From assembly GCA_963812795.1 (NCBI GenBank), contig CAWEWG010000007.1, positions 434,001 through 498,000 of the forward strand: DNA of 64,000 bases, in the 5' to 3' direction. A model generated the notes under the pieces. It was not told the origin of the DNA. It searched no databases and worked only from the letters and a program-made list of their open reading frames with translations. The stretch is from Hyphomicrobium_A sp963812795. GTDB lineage: Bacteria; Pseudomonadota; Alphaproteobacteria; Rhizobiales; Hyphomicrobiaceae. This document shows positions 39,152-47,657 of the stretch, in pieces. A program made the translations under genes and the position numbers. Position 1 is the first letter of the stretch. Each line of letters opens with the position of its first letter.

Positions 39152-39183
39152 TAAAAAACGCGCCGGACCATGGGCCCGGCGCG
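39152..39183 (-). terminator. Intrinsic terminator of gcrA
   Basis: Read on the minus strand, CGCGCCGG pairs with CCGGCGCG (8 pairs) around a 9-base loop and is followed by six T. The stem may also block phoB read-through in the other direction. Confidence 0.8.
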
Positions 39184-39215
39184 CTGGCTAGTGCGTTAGT
39201 GTCGCGATGTCCGCT

Positions 39216-39755
39216 TCAGGCGGTTTCTTTGCGAGGAATGCTGATGTCGAGCGGGCCGGGAACCTCCACGAGCTCGCGCTCGCGGCGGCGGGCCTGCGGT
39301 GGCTGGAAGGCGCGGCGGGCGTGGAATTCGCAGTACGGCAGGCCCGGTACCTTGTTCTTGCCGCAGAAGTGGAAGTCGGCCATCTGCGGGTCGCCGATGG
39401 GCCAGCGGCAACTGCACTCGACCAGCGTCTGGATGGTTTTGCGCTCGGCGAGCGGGATGACGATCTCCTCGACGGCCGGGACGTATGCCTCCGTCTCCTG
39501 ATAGAGCGCGCGGAAAGCGGGATTGCCGCTGGCCGCGAAGCGGGCCTTGGCCATGCGCTTGGAGGCCATGCGCGGACGCGGCCGGTGGCTCTTCATGCGC
39601 GAGGTGGTGGCGCGGCCGGAAAGGCCGAGCCGGTGAACCTTGCCGATCACGGCATTGCGGGTGACGCTGCCGAGCCGCCCGGCGATCTGGCTTGCGCTCA
39701 AGCCCTCGCCCCACAGCTTCTTCAGCGTTTCAACGCGCTCATCCGTCCAAGCCAT
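39216..39755 (-). CDS. gcrA: Cell-cycle transcription factor GcrA
   Basis: GcrA binds sigma-70 RNA polymerase and activates promoters carrying GANTC sites methylated by CcrM, linking replication to transcription. The N-terminal helix-turn-helix MAWTDERVETLKKLWGEGLS and SQIAGRLGSVTRNAVIGKVH is diagnostic. A basic linker and the C-terminal sigma-binding domain (QTLVECSCRWPIGDP, then FCGKNKVPGLPYCEFH) follow. 179 residues. GGAGCG lies 9 bases before the ATG, and an intrinsic terminator follows the stop. It supports a CtrA/GcrA/CcrM cell cycle, in line with the CtrA box before dnaA. Confidence 0.96.
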   Translation of the reverse strand: MAWTDERVETLKKLWGEGLSASQIAGRLGSVTRNAVIGKVHRLGLSGRATTSRMKSHRPRPRMASKRMAKARFAASGNPAFRALYQETEAYVPAVEEIVIPLAERKTIQTLVECSCRWPIGDPQMADFHFCGKNKVPGLPYCEFHARRAFQPPQARRRERELVEVPGPLDISIPRKETA

Positions 39756-40325
39756 TTAAATTTCGCTCCCTGAGCATCAGGGGCGCGCGCAAGCAGAGCG
39801 CACACCGATTGACAGACGGGACAGACAGGAAAGCCGCGCGGAGCGTGCAGGCACGCTACGACAGACGCGACAAGCCAAAGCCTGGCCGGTTACGGGACGC
39901 TTTACTGGGATGACGCGAACTGATTGACGCTTGACGGACGGCGCGTAATCGACAGGGCGAGCAACTGCTTCGCCAACGCGCGCCGGGCCAACTCAGGACT
40001 GGGTCTCGATGACTACGCGAGACCTCGTGCCGCGACAGGTCCAAACCTACAACAGGCAGAATTGGGCCTACAAGATCAGAGATCTGGCGGCCCGGGCATC
40101 CCGCGGAAGCGGTGGTATATTCGCAACACGCAACCGCGCTGCCCGTGGCTTCTTTGCCCGTCGTTGCTGGCTTTGACCGGCGGGGAACACGGCCGCCGCG
40201 GCAGCCAATCCCCAGATGTGAATACTGGCAAACAAGTTTGACGCTTCGACGACCGAGGCGGGACGAGAGTTGGCGTGCAACGGCGTGCAAATTGGGCGAA
40301 AAGCCCGGCAAACCTGCTCATTCCG

Positions 40326-40354
40326 TTGACAGAAAAGCACCTCGCGCGTATCTA
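40326..40354 (+). promoter_or_regulatory. Sigma-70-like promoter before argD
   Basis: A perfect -35 box TTGACA (40326-40331) is followed after 17 bases by TATCTA (40349-40354). Predicted transcription would begin near 40361, just ahead of the terminator-like hairpin. Confidence 0.45.
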
Positions 40355-40367
40355 CAGCGCCTCGTTC

Positions 40368-40390
40368 GCCGCCACTGAGGCGGCTTTTTT
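40368..40390 (+). terminator. Intrinsic terminator without an upstream protein gene
   Basis: GCCGCC and GGCGGC form a perfect 6-pair stem with a 5-base loop, followed directly by six T. It lies 41 bases before the argD start, so it either ends an untranslated transcript or attenuates argD. Confidence 0.7.
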
Positions 40391-40430
40391 AGTTTTCAGC
40401 GACGCTTCGCTGCACAGGGTGGGCTGACCG

Positions 40431-41672
40431 ATGTCCGCATCCTTGGCGGCCTCGGGCCACTCAACCAAGGCCGCTGCACCTACAACCGGCCCGTCACCTG
40501 CCGTCATGGGTACGTACGGGCGCCAGAACCTCGTCTTCGAGCGGGGCGAAGGCGCTTGGCTGATCACGGCCGCGGGCGACCGGTACCTCGATTTCGCCTC
40601 CGGCATCGCCGTCAACGTTCTAGGGCATGCGCATCCGCGCCTCGTCGCGGCGCTGACCGAGCAAGCCGGCAAGCTGTGGCACACGTCGAACCTCTATCGC
40701 GTCGAAGGGCAGGAGCGGCTGGCGGAGCGGCTCGTCGCCGTGACGTTCGCCGACAAGGTGTTCTTCTGCAATTCCGGCGCCGAGGCGTGCGAAGCCGCTA
40801 TCAAGGCCGCGCGGCGCTATCATTTCGTCTCCGGCAACCCCGAGCGCTGGCGTGTCATCGCCTTCAGCGGCGCCTTCCACGGGCGCACGCTGGCGACCAT
40901 CGCCGCCGGCGGTAACGCCAAATACCTAGAAGGCTTCGGGCCGCCGGTTGAAGGCTTCGACCACGTGCCGTTCGGCGACCTCGCCGCAACCGAGGTCGCG
41001 ATCGGTCCGGAAACGGCGGCAATCATGATCGAGCCGACGCAGGGTGAGGGCGGCGTCAATGTCGCCAGCGCCGAGTTTCTGCAGGCCCTGCGCGAGCTGT
41101 GCGACAAGCACGGTCTGCTGCTCATTTTCGACGAGGTCCAGTGCGGCATGGGCCGCTCGGGCAAGCTTTTTGCCTACGAGTGGGCCGGCATTACGCCCGA
41201 TCTGATGCCCCTCGCCAAGGGTATCGGCGGCGGCTTCCCGCTGGGTGCGCTGCTGGCGACCGAAGCGGCAGCCAAGGGTCTCACCCCCGGCACGCACGGC
41301 TCGACGTTCGGCGGCAATCCGCTGGCAACGGCCGTCGGCTATGCGGTGCTCGACAGCGTGCTCGAGCCGGGCTTCCTGGAAGCGGTGCAGCAGAAGACGC
41401 TGCGTCTGAAGCAAGCGCTCGCCGCCGTGAAGGACGCGCACCCCGGTCTCGTCGAGGAAGTGCGCGGGCAAGGGCTGCTCACCGGCATCAAGGTCAAGGT
41501 GGCCCCTGCCGACGTGGTCAAGGCGGCCTTGGCCGAAAAGCTGCTGGTCGCCGGCGCCAGCGACAATGTCGTACGCCTGCTGCCGCCGCTCAATGTCGCC
41601 GACGAAGAGATCGCCGAGGCGGCGCATCGCCTGTCGCGCGCCCTCGACCGCGTCGCGGCGACTGCAACTTGA
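40431..41672 (+). CDS. argD: Acetylornithine aminotransferase
   Basis: PLP enzyme of arginine synthesis that forms N-acetylornithine; many homologues also serve diaminopimelate synthesis. YLDFASGIAVNVLGHAHPRL and FCNSGAEACEAAIKAARRY are class III aminotransferase motifs. FHGRTLATIAAGGN, the PLP aspartate in LLIFDEVQCGMGRSGKLFAY and the PLP lysine in PLAKGIGGGFPLGALL follow. 413 residues from the ATG at 40431; the 25 residues before MGTYGRQNLVFERGEG are low-complexity, so a start at 40506 is possible. argF follows after 32 bases. Confidence 0.93.
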   Translation: MSASLAASGHSTKAAAPTTGPSPAVMGTYGRQNLVFERGEGAWLITAAGDRYLDFASGIAVNVLGHAHPRLVAALTEQAGKLWHTSNLYRVEGQERLAERLVAVTFADKVFFCNSGAEACEAAIKAARRYHFVSGNPERWRVIAFSGAFHGRTLATIAAGGNAKYLEGFGPPVEGFDHVPFGDLAATEVAIGPETAAIMIEPTQGEGGVNVASAEFLQALRELCDKHGLLLIFDEVQCGMGRSGKLFAYEWAGITPDLMPLAKGIGGGFPLGALLATEAAAKGLTPGTHGSTFGGNPLATAVGYAVLDSVLEPGFLEAVQQKTLRLKQALAAVKDAHPGLVEEVRGQGLLTGIKVKVAPADVVKAALAEKLLVAGASDNVVRLLPPLNVADEEIAEAAHRLSRALDRVAATAT

Positions 41673-41704
41673 AATCCCTTTTCCGCTCAGCCGGCCGGAG
41701 TGCC

Positions 41705-42652
41705 ATGGCACCTAAATCACGTACCGTCCCGCAGCCGAGGCATTTCCTCGATCTCGACGCGCTCGATGCAAAGACGCTGCGCACCATCATCGATATGGCG
41801 CACGCAATGAAGCGCGCCGGCAAACGCACGCCGGCCAAGTTCAAGCCGGATGACATCGCGGAATCGACGCTGGCGATGATTTTCGAGAAGCCGTCGACAC
41901 GGACACGCGTTTCGTTCGACGTTGCCATGCGCCAACTCGGTGGGCAGACGCTCTCCCTCAACAACAGCGACCTGCAGCTCGGACGCGGTGAATCGATCGC
42001 CGACACCGCGCGCGTGCTGTCGCGCTATGTCGATGCGATCATGATCCGGGCCAATTCGCACGACACGCTCTTGGATCTGGCGGAATACGCGACTGTTCCG
42101 GTGATCAATGGGCTCACTGACAAGAGCCATCCCTGTCAGGTTATGGCCGACATCATGACCTTCGAGGAGCACAAGGGGCCGATCAAGGGCCGCTCGGTAG
42201 CTTGGGTGGGCGATGGCAACAACGTTGCGGTGTCGTGGATGCACGCTTCCGTGCGCTTCGGTTTTGAGTTGCGCGTTGCTTCTCCCGACGAGCTGCGCCC
42301 CGATCGGGAGGCGGTCGACTGGGTGAAGCGCGAGAAGGGCTCCGTCATCTATACCAGCGACGCGGCGAAAGCCGTGCGCGGCGCCGATTGCGTCGTTACC
42401 GATACGTGGGTGTCGATGGGCCAGACCGATGCGGCGCGGCGCAAGAAGATTCTGGAGCCATTTGGTGTCGACGCTAAGCTGATGAGCAAGGCGGCGGAGG
42501 GTGCCATCTTTATGCACTGCCTGCCGGCCTACCGCGGCAAGGAGGTGACGGAAGACGTCATCGACGGCCCGCAGTCGGTCGTGTTCGATGAGGCGGAAAA
42601 CCGTCTGCATGCGCAGAAGGCGATCCTAGCCTGGTGCCTCGGAGTTCTCGTG
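41705..42652 (+). CDS. argF: Ornithine carbamoyltransferase, in frame with hslO
   Basis: Makes citrulline from ornithine and carbamoyl phosphate. The carbamoyl-phosphate site FEKPSTRTRVSFDVAMRQLG, the NGLTDKSHPCQVMADI loop, WVGDGNNVAVSWMHA and the ornithine-site MHCLPAYRGKEV are all present. After KAILAWCLG the frame has no stop and continues into Hsp33. The junction reads CTCGTGATGTCG, where a TGA overlapping the ATG (TGATG) exists one frame away, as expected if two coupled genes had lost or gained one base upstream. The end coordinate here is the last codon before the hslO ATG. Either a real fusion or an indel; I favour the indel. Confidence 0.88.
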
Positions 42653-43621
42653 ATGTCGGAAGCGGCGGTGCCTTCACGGACCCTGAAGCTGCCGAACGAC
42701 GACCTCGTGCTGCCGTTCCGTACCGTGCGCTCGGGCGTGATCGGGCGCCTCGTGCGGCTAGGCCCGGCGGTCGACGAAATCTTGTCGCATCACGCTGCGC
42801 CGGCGGCCGTTTCGCAAACGCTGGGCGAGGCCGTGGCGCTGACGGCCCTGCTCGGCACGGCGCTGAAGATCGACGGCAAGCTGACGCTGCAGACCAAAAC
42901 CGACGGGCTGCTCGATTTTCTCGTCGTCAGCTACGAGCCGCCCGGGCGTTTGCGCGCCTATGCACGCTACGACAAGAAGCGGGTGGGTGCCGACGACGAC
43001 ATCGCGCAGGGAAAGCTTATCGGCAGCGGCCACCTCGCGATAACCATCGATCCCGGCGAGGAGATGGAGCGCTATCAGGGCATCGTCGCCTTGAACGGTG
43101 AGAGCATCGGCGAGGCGGCGCTGAGCTACTTCCACCAGTCCGAGCAGCTACCCTCGTTCGTGCGTCTCGCCGTGGCGCGCCACTACACGGCAGGCGAAAA
43201 GGGCGCGCCGGGGCGCTGGCAATGGCGCGCCGGCGGGTTGATGATCCAGCATCTTGCCCGCGCCGGCGGATCCGAGGCTGCGCCCGAAGACGCGGACGAA
43301 GCGCCGGAGTTCGAGGAAGAGGACGACGATTGGGAGCGCACGCGCATCCTCGCCGCGACCGTCGAGGACCACGAGCTGCTCGATCCCACGCTGCCGCCAG
43401 ACCGGCTGCTCTATCGACTGTTCCACGAGGAAGGCGTGCGCGCGTTTCCCGCGGCCCCCATCGAGGCCTACTGCCGCTGCTCGCGCGAGCGGGTCGAAGG
43501 GTTTCTGCGTAGCTTCGGCGCCAAGGAGCTCACCGATATGCGCGAGCCCGACGGGTCGATCAGCGTGACGTGCGAGTTCTGCACCAAGACATATCGCTTC
43601 GCGCCCGGCGAGATCGCGTAA
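42653..43621 (+). CDS. hslO: Redox-regulated chaperone Hsp33
   Basis: A holdase activated by oxidation of a zinc-bound cysteine cluster. The N-terminal core has VRSGVIGRLVRLGPAVDEIL and HHAAPAAVSQTLGEAVALTA. The C-terminal redox switch has CxC in AYCRCSRERVEGFL and CxxC in TCEFCTKTYRF. 322 residues from the ATG at 42653. An acidic insertion (EDADEAPEFEEEDDDWERTR) before the switch is common in rhizobia. In this sequence it is fused in frame behind ArgF. Gene order argD-argF-hslO is conserved in related genomes. Confidence 0.93.
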   Translation: MSEAAVPSRTLKLPNDDLVLPFRTVRSGVIGRLVRLGPAVDEILSHHAAPAAVSQTLGEAVALTALLGTALKIDGKLTLQTKTDGLLDFLVVSYEPPGRLRAYARYDKKRVGADDDIAQGKLIGSGHLAITIDPGEEMERYQGIVALNGESIGEAALSYFHQSEQLPSFVRLAVARHYTAGEKGAPGRWQWRAGGLMIQHLARAGGSEAAPEDADEAPEFEEEDDDWERTRILAATVEDHELLDPTLPPDRLLYRLFHEEGVRAFPAAPIEAYCRCSRERVEGFLRSFGAKELTDMREPDGSISVTCEFCTKTYRFAPGEIA

Positions 43622-43649
43622 CGGTGCCTACCCATGCGCCGGGTAGAAT

Positions 43650-43680
43650 CCGTCATGGCCGCGCAAGCGGCCATCCACGC
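43650..43680 (+). repeat. REP-like palindromic element, copy 1
   Basis: CCGTCATGGCCGCGCAAGCG opens a hairpin with 8-base arms (ATGGCCGC 43655-43662, GCGGCCAT 43667-43674) and a GCAA tetraloop, ending CATCCACGC. It resembles a dispersed palindrome I recall from intergenic regions of rhizobial genomes (GTCATGGCC...GGCCATCCACG). Confidence 0.6.
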
Positions 43681-43754
43681 CAGCTTCAGAAAATGCTCAG
43701 GCGAAGTTTGCCAATACGGCGCTCCAATTTTTCGCGTCGCGCGTGCGGGAACTT

Positions 43755-43812
43755 GCGTGGATGGCCGCCGTCCATGCGGAGCATGGCTTCGCCACGACGC
43801 GGCCATGATGAC
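43755..43812 (-). repeat. REP-like palindromic element, copy 2, inverted
   Basis: Read on the minus strand it has the same ends as copy 1 (GTCATCATGGCCGC and GCGGCCATCCACGC). Its loop is enlarged to 30 bases and contains a second hairpin, CCATGC-GGA-GCATGG (43772-43786). The two copies face each other between hslO and the cytochrome gene, like a BIME pair. Confidence 0.6.
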
Positions 43813-43853
43813 ATTGGTTGCCTGGCCGGCCGAGCAGCCGAGATCGCGTAGCG

Positions 43854-44243
43854 CTACTTCAGCGTCTTCAGATAATCGACGATCTTCTTGCGCTCGCCGG
43901 CGTCGGCGACGCCGCCGAACGGCTGCATTTTGTTGCCGCTCACGACCTGGTTGGGATCGCTGATGAACTTGTCGAGCGTGGCTTCGTCCCAGGTGATCCC
44001 CGAAGCCTTCATAGACGGCGAGAACGCAAAGCCTTCGATCGACCCGGCCTTGCGGCCGACGATGCCGTGCAGCGTCGGGCCAAGTCGGTTGTCGTCGGGT
44101 TTGAACGAGTGGCAGGTGCGGCAGGCGTTGTTGTAGGCGACCTGGCCATCATCGCTTTCCTCTTGCGCCGCCCAGGCGGGGGTCAGAGTTGCGAGCAAAG
44201 ACAAAGCACTAAACGCGATTGCGCGAATTGCTGGCCGATCCAC
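43854..44243 (-). CDS. Class I c-type cytochrome
   Basis: A signal peptide (AIAFSALSLLATLTPAWA) directs a small haem protein to the periplasm. The haem motif is CRTCH in NNACRTCHSFKPDDNRLGP, and the methionine ligand is in SGNKMQPFGG. The spacing and the GPTLHGIVGRKAGSIEGF stretch match soluble cytochrome c2/c550 electron carriers. 129 residues. It lies downstream of the argE-like gene on the same strand (gap 114 bases). Its redox partners are not visible here. Confidence 0.92.
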   Translation of the reverse strand: MDRPAIRAIAFSALSLLATLTPAWAAQEESDDGQVAYNNACRTCHSFKPDDNRLGPTLHGIVGRKAGSIEGFAFSPSMKASGITWDEATLDKFISDPNQVVSGNKMQPFGGVADAGERKKIVDYLKTLK

Positions 44244-44357
44244 GGCACGCCTCCATCATCGTTAGACTTAATCCGATGCGGGCATAAGTCGGCGCGCTTG
44301 CCGAAAGTTCCCGGCAATCGCGTGCTGAACGATGAAGAAGAAGTGATAGGGGCGCGA

Positions 44358-45534
44358 TCAGCGAACGGCGGATCCGTGCTCCGCCCACTCGCCAAGGCGA
44401 CCGAGGAAGGCGCTGCACTTGTCGAGCTGATCCTTGGCGATCCATTCGTCGGCGGTGTGCGCCTGCGCGATGTCGCCCGGGCCGATGACGACGGCGGGCG
44501 AACCGGCGACTTGGAAGAGGCCGGCCTCGGTGGCGTAGGAGACCGCGTGCGTCTCGTTCTGGCCGGCGAGTTTGAGTGCCAGCGCCACGGCTTCCGAGCT
44601 GGAGCTGGCGGAGAACGGCGGCACCTGGTTGGCGATGACGATGTCGAATGCCGCCTCGGGCGCGACCTTGCGCATGTCCGGCAGGCACACATTGGCGGCG
44701 AAGGCGCGGATGCGACGATCGATGGCGCCGATGTCGACGCCGGGTATGGCGCGAACGTCGAAATCCAGCCGGCACGAGTTGGGCACGATATTGGTCGCCG
44801 TGCCGCCGTCGATGCGCGTCACCTGCAGCGTGGCGTAGGGCGGATCGAAGCGCGGATCCTGCGGGCGCAACTTCAGCTCATGCTCGATGTCGGCCAGTTC
44901 GCGCAGCAGCTTGCCGGCGACGCTGATGGCGTTGACCCCGAGCGGCGCCATGCTCGAATGTGCCGCACGGCCCTTGATCTCGACGTGCCAACGCACCGGG
45001 CCCTTGTGCGAGTCGACGACGCTCATCGATGTCGGCTCGCCGACTAGAACCATGCGCGGCTTGACGAGGCGGTTGCCGAATTCGGCAATCATCGGGCGCA
45101 CGCCGAGACAGCCGATTTCCTCGTCATAGGAAAACGCGAGATGGATCGGCACGGCAAGACGCCGTTCGCGGTAGTCAGGGACGGCGGCGAGCACGCAGGC
45201 GAGGAAGCCCTTCATGTCGGCAGTGCCGCGGCCATAGAGCTTGCCGTCGCGCTCGGTGACGATGAACGGGTTCGGACGTCCAGCGCTGCCCGTCGACCGG
45301 AACCACGTCGGTATGGCCGGACAGCGCGACGCCGGCGACGCCAGCCGGCCCGACGGTGGCGTAGAGGCTGGCCTTCTGCCCGTCGTCGGTCGGCACGATC
45401 TGGCTGACGACGCCATGCTGGAGCAGGTAGTCCTCGACGAAGCGGATGAGCGCCACGTTCGACTTGTGGCTCGTCGTGTCGAAGCTGACGAGCCGTGCCA
45501 GCAGCTCCGTCGTGGAGTAGCTTGGTCCCTTCAT
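44358..45534 (-). pseudogene. argE: Acetylornithine deacetylase (M20 family), one frameshift
   Basis: Zinc hydrolase removing the acetyl group from N-acetylornithine. Zinc-site motifs in order are ALSGHTDVVPVDGQRW, YGRGTADMKGFLACVLAA and FSYDEEIGCLGVRPM. The dimerisation domain has GRAAHSSMAPLGVNAI, and HTADEWIAKDQL closes the protein. The frame breaks near 45268-45274: removing one base gives WTSDPFIVTERDGKLYGRG. The ATG at 45534 begins MKGPSYSTTELLARLVSFDT. With argD and argF nearby the arginine role is likely, though the M20 family includes other deacylases. Two large inverted repeats lie just upstream. Confidence 0.83.
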
Positions 45535-45544
45535 CGGGTGCTCG

Positions 45545-45620
45545 CTAGTGGCCCGCTTCCGAAGTTCGCCAACGTCGATGCTAGGGTCCCGAGCGAACTT
45601 CGGAAGCAAAGGGCCACTAG
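45545..45620. repeat. Large imperfect inverted repeat 1 with CTAGTG ends
   Basis: CTAGTGGCCC plus GCTTCCGAAGTTCGC (45545-45569) pairs fully with GCGAACTTCGGAAGC plus GGGCCACTAG (45593-45620), with one AAA bulge and a 23-base loop: 25 pairs in all. It begins 11 bases before the argE-like start, so it may affect that gene. Confidence 0.85.
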
Positions 45621-45633
45621 AATTGTTGCTTTG

Positions 45634-45709
45634 CTAGTGTGATTCAGATCGAGAAATTCACTCCGAAACATGCAGCCCGCGTTGGCAAATTTCTCGATCA
45701 TCACACTAG
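45634..45709. repeat. Large imperfect inverted repeat 2 with CTAGTG ends
   Basis: CTAGTGTGAT and ATCGAGAAATT (45634-45658) pair with AATTTCTCGAT and ATCACACTAG (45688-45709): 21 pairs, with an internal 4:1 bulge and a 29-base loop. It has the same ends and the same overall length (76 bases) as repeat 1, 13 bases away, but a different body. Its right end supplies the TAG stop of apaG. Confidence 0.85.
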
Positions 45710-46098
45710 TTCATGCTCCGCACGACGAACGGGCTGTCGAGCGAGAAGGCCGGAATGGCGACGTCGAACAGGTCGCCCTTCTCGTCGGTCATCTGGTAGC
45801 TGCCGACCATGATCCCCGACGGGGTGCGCAGCGGGCAACCGGACGTATAGCTGAACGAGGATCCCGGCTGGATCACCGGCGTCTCGCCGACGACCCCGGG
45901 CCCGCGCACTTCCTGCGTCTGGCCGACGCCATCCGTGATGCGCCAGATGCGCGAGCGTAGCTGCACCGTCTCTTCGCTCTCGTTGGCGATGTCGATGGTG
46001 TAGGCCCAAAAGAATTCGCTCTCCTCCGGGGACGACTGGTCCTCCAGATATTGGGGGGTGACGCGGATGCGGATGCCGCGGGTGACAGCTTCGTACAT
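45706..46098 (-). CDS. apaG: ApaG domain protein
   Basis: A single fibronectin-type beta domain of 130 residues. YEAVTRGIRIRVTPQYLEDQ, FFWAYTIDIANESEETVQL, RIWRITDGVGQTQEVRGPGV and GSYQMTDEKGDLFDVAIP cover the whole family. ApaG is linked to cobalt and magnesium phenotypes in enterobacteria, but its biochemical role is not settled. The stop codon lies in the right arm of an inverted repeat. It is often next to metZ in this group, as here. Confidence 0.95.
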   Translation of the reverse strand: MYEAVTRGIRIRVTPQYLEDQSSPEESEFFWAYTIDIANESEETVQLRSRIWRITDGVGQTQEVRGPGVVGETPVIQPGSSFSYTSGCPLRTPSGIMVGSYQMTDEKGDLFDVAIPAFSLDSPFVVRSMN

Positions 46099-46198
46099 TG
46101 CGGCGATGCTCCTTGCGCCGGCACACGCGGCGCAACGGCGCGCGATTCTAAGCTCCCCACGCGCCGGGTCAAGTCGGCAACGGCGTGATCACCCGAAG

Positions 46199-47411
46199 TT
46201 AACCGCGGACGGCGGCGAGGGCCGTGTCGAGATCGGCGGCGAGGTCCTCGAAGGCTTCGAGGCCCACCGAAAGGCGCAGCAGGCCATCGCCAATGCCGAG
46301 CTCGGCGCGCGCCTCCGGACCGATGCGGTGATGCGTCGTGGTGGCCGGGTGCGTGATCAGCGACTTGGCGTCGCCGAGGTTGTTGGAAATCTTGATCAGG
46401 CCGAGGGCGTTCTGCAGCGCGAAGGCGCCGGCCTTGCCGCCCTTCACCTCGAAGGCGATCATCTGTCCGCCGCCGGTCATCTGCCGCTTGGCGATGTCGG
46501 CCTGCGGGTGGTCGGCGCGACCGCAATGCAGCACGCGCACGACGTTCGGCTGGGCGGCGAGGTGGTCGGCGAGCTTGGCCGCGGTCGCCGCCTGGGCGCG
46601 CACGCGCACCGGCATCGTCTCCAGGCCCTTGAGCATCACCCAGGCATTGAACGGGCTCATGGTGGGGCCGGTCTGGCGCAGGAATTCCTGCAGGTGGTTG
46701 TTCACGTAGTCCTTGGAGCCGAGCACCGCGCCGCCGAGACAGCGGCCCTGTCCGTCAATGTGCTTGGTGGCCGAATAGACGACGACGTCGGCGCCGTGCT
46801 CCAGCGGCCGCTGGCCGAGCGGCGTCGCGAACACGTTGTCGACGACGACGATGGCGCCGATCTGCTTGGCGAGCTTGCAGACGGCGGCGATGTCGACCAG
46901 CTCCAGCGTCGGATTGGACGGCGTCTCGAAGAAGAACAGCTTGGTGTTGGGCCGCACCGCCTTCTGCCAGGCGTCGAGATCGCGCCCGTCGACGAGCGTC
47001 GAGGTGATGCCGTAGCGCGGGGCCAGCGTCTCGACGACGTAGCGGCAGGCGCCGAACAGGGCGCGCGCCGAGACGATGTGATCGCCGGCCTTGACGTAGC
47101 ACATGACGGCGGCGTTGACGGCGGCCATGCCGCTCGCCGTGGCGCGCGCTTCCTCGGCGCCCTCGAGCAGCCGCACGCGCTCCTCGAACATGGCGACCGT
47201 CGGATTGCCGAAGCGGCTGTACTGGAAGCCCGGGTCCTCGTTCTTGAAGCGCGCCTCGGCCTGCTCGGCGCTGGCGTAGACGAAGCCCTGCGTCAGGAAC
47301 ATCGCTTCGGAGGTTTCGCCGAACTGCGAGCGCAGCGTTCCGCCGTGCACGAGCTGCGTTTCGGGCGCCCACTTGCTTGGGGGTTGCCGCTCGATCGTCT
47401 TTGCTCGCCAT
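46199..47411 (-). CDS. metZ: O-succinylhomoserine sulfhydrylase, frameshift near the start
   Basis: PLP enzyme that makes homocysteine from O-succinylhomoserine and sulfide. Motifs include FGETSEAMFLTQGFVY, YSRFGNPTVAMFEERVRLLE, the PLP lysine in VVYSATKHIDGQGRCLGG and the C-terminal RLSVGLEAFEDLAADLD. The ATG at 47411 has AGGAG 6 bases upstream and reads MASKDDRAATP, but the frame then shifts at a run of five G (47379-47383, plus strand). With four, it reads on as PSKWAPETQLVHGG, as in the family. A SAM-II riboswitch lies about 90 bases upstream, so the gene should be switched off by S-adenosylmethionine. Confidence 0.9.
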
Positions 47412-47499
47412 GCGCGCTCCTGCGGGCTCGTCGCCCAAGAAAAACCCGGCCAGCCAATGCGCCGCTCGTAAAAATAGCCGCGCTCAAGCTTCCGGGTGC

Positions 47500-47560
47500 G
47501 CACGGCCCTTTTAGCGAGTTGTTTTACGTGGCTGCAAGCCGGCCGGCCAAATGACCACGA
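47500..47560 (-). ncRNA. SAM-II riboswitch
   Basis: On the minus strand, from 47560 to 47500, the sequence reads CGTGGTCATTTGGCCGGCCG, then GCTTGCAGCCACGTAAAACA, then CTCGCTAAAAGGGCCG. This matches the SAM-II consensus, an H-type pseudoknot in which CGTGG pairs with CCACG and the GCTAAA tail closes the second helix. In alphaproteobacteria it controls metA, metX and metZ at translation. Here it precedes the metZ start by about 90 bases. One core base differs from the usual GGTGATTTG (C for G). Confidence 0.9.
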
Positions 47561-47657
47561 AGTGTGTTTGGGGGATTACTCCCGCTTGAAGCTTGGCGTC
47601 AAGGCCCGCTTGCTCTAGAGCGACAAAGCTGAGCTTGCCGGCAAGGATTTAACGACG

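Larger units (their letters stand above)
39756..40430 (+). other. gcrA-argD intergenic region, possible small RNA or leader
   Basis: 675 bases with no convincing protein gene. Near the argD side lie a hairpin GGGC-GAAAA-GCCC (about 40290), a TTGACA/TATCTA promoter-like pair (40326-40354) and a perfect plus-strand terminator (40368-40390), although no protein gene ends there. The rest shows short inverted repeats but no tRNA, RNase P RNA or tmRNA signature that I could find. An untranslated RNA or a transcription-attenuated argD leader are the two readings. Confidence 0.35.

Noticed and set aside
40112..40378. 88-residue frame before argD
   Set aside because: Composition is unlike the neighbouring genes and it runs into a terminator hairpin.
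39900..40390. RNase P RNA, tmRNA or SRP RNA in the gcrA-argD gap
   Set aside because: The size and terminator fit, but conserved core sequences such as GAGGAAAGTCC or a T-loop GTTCGA were not found.
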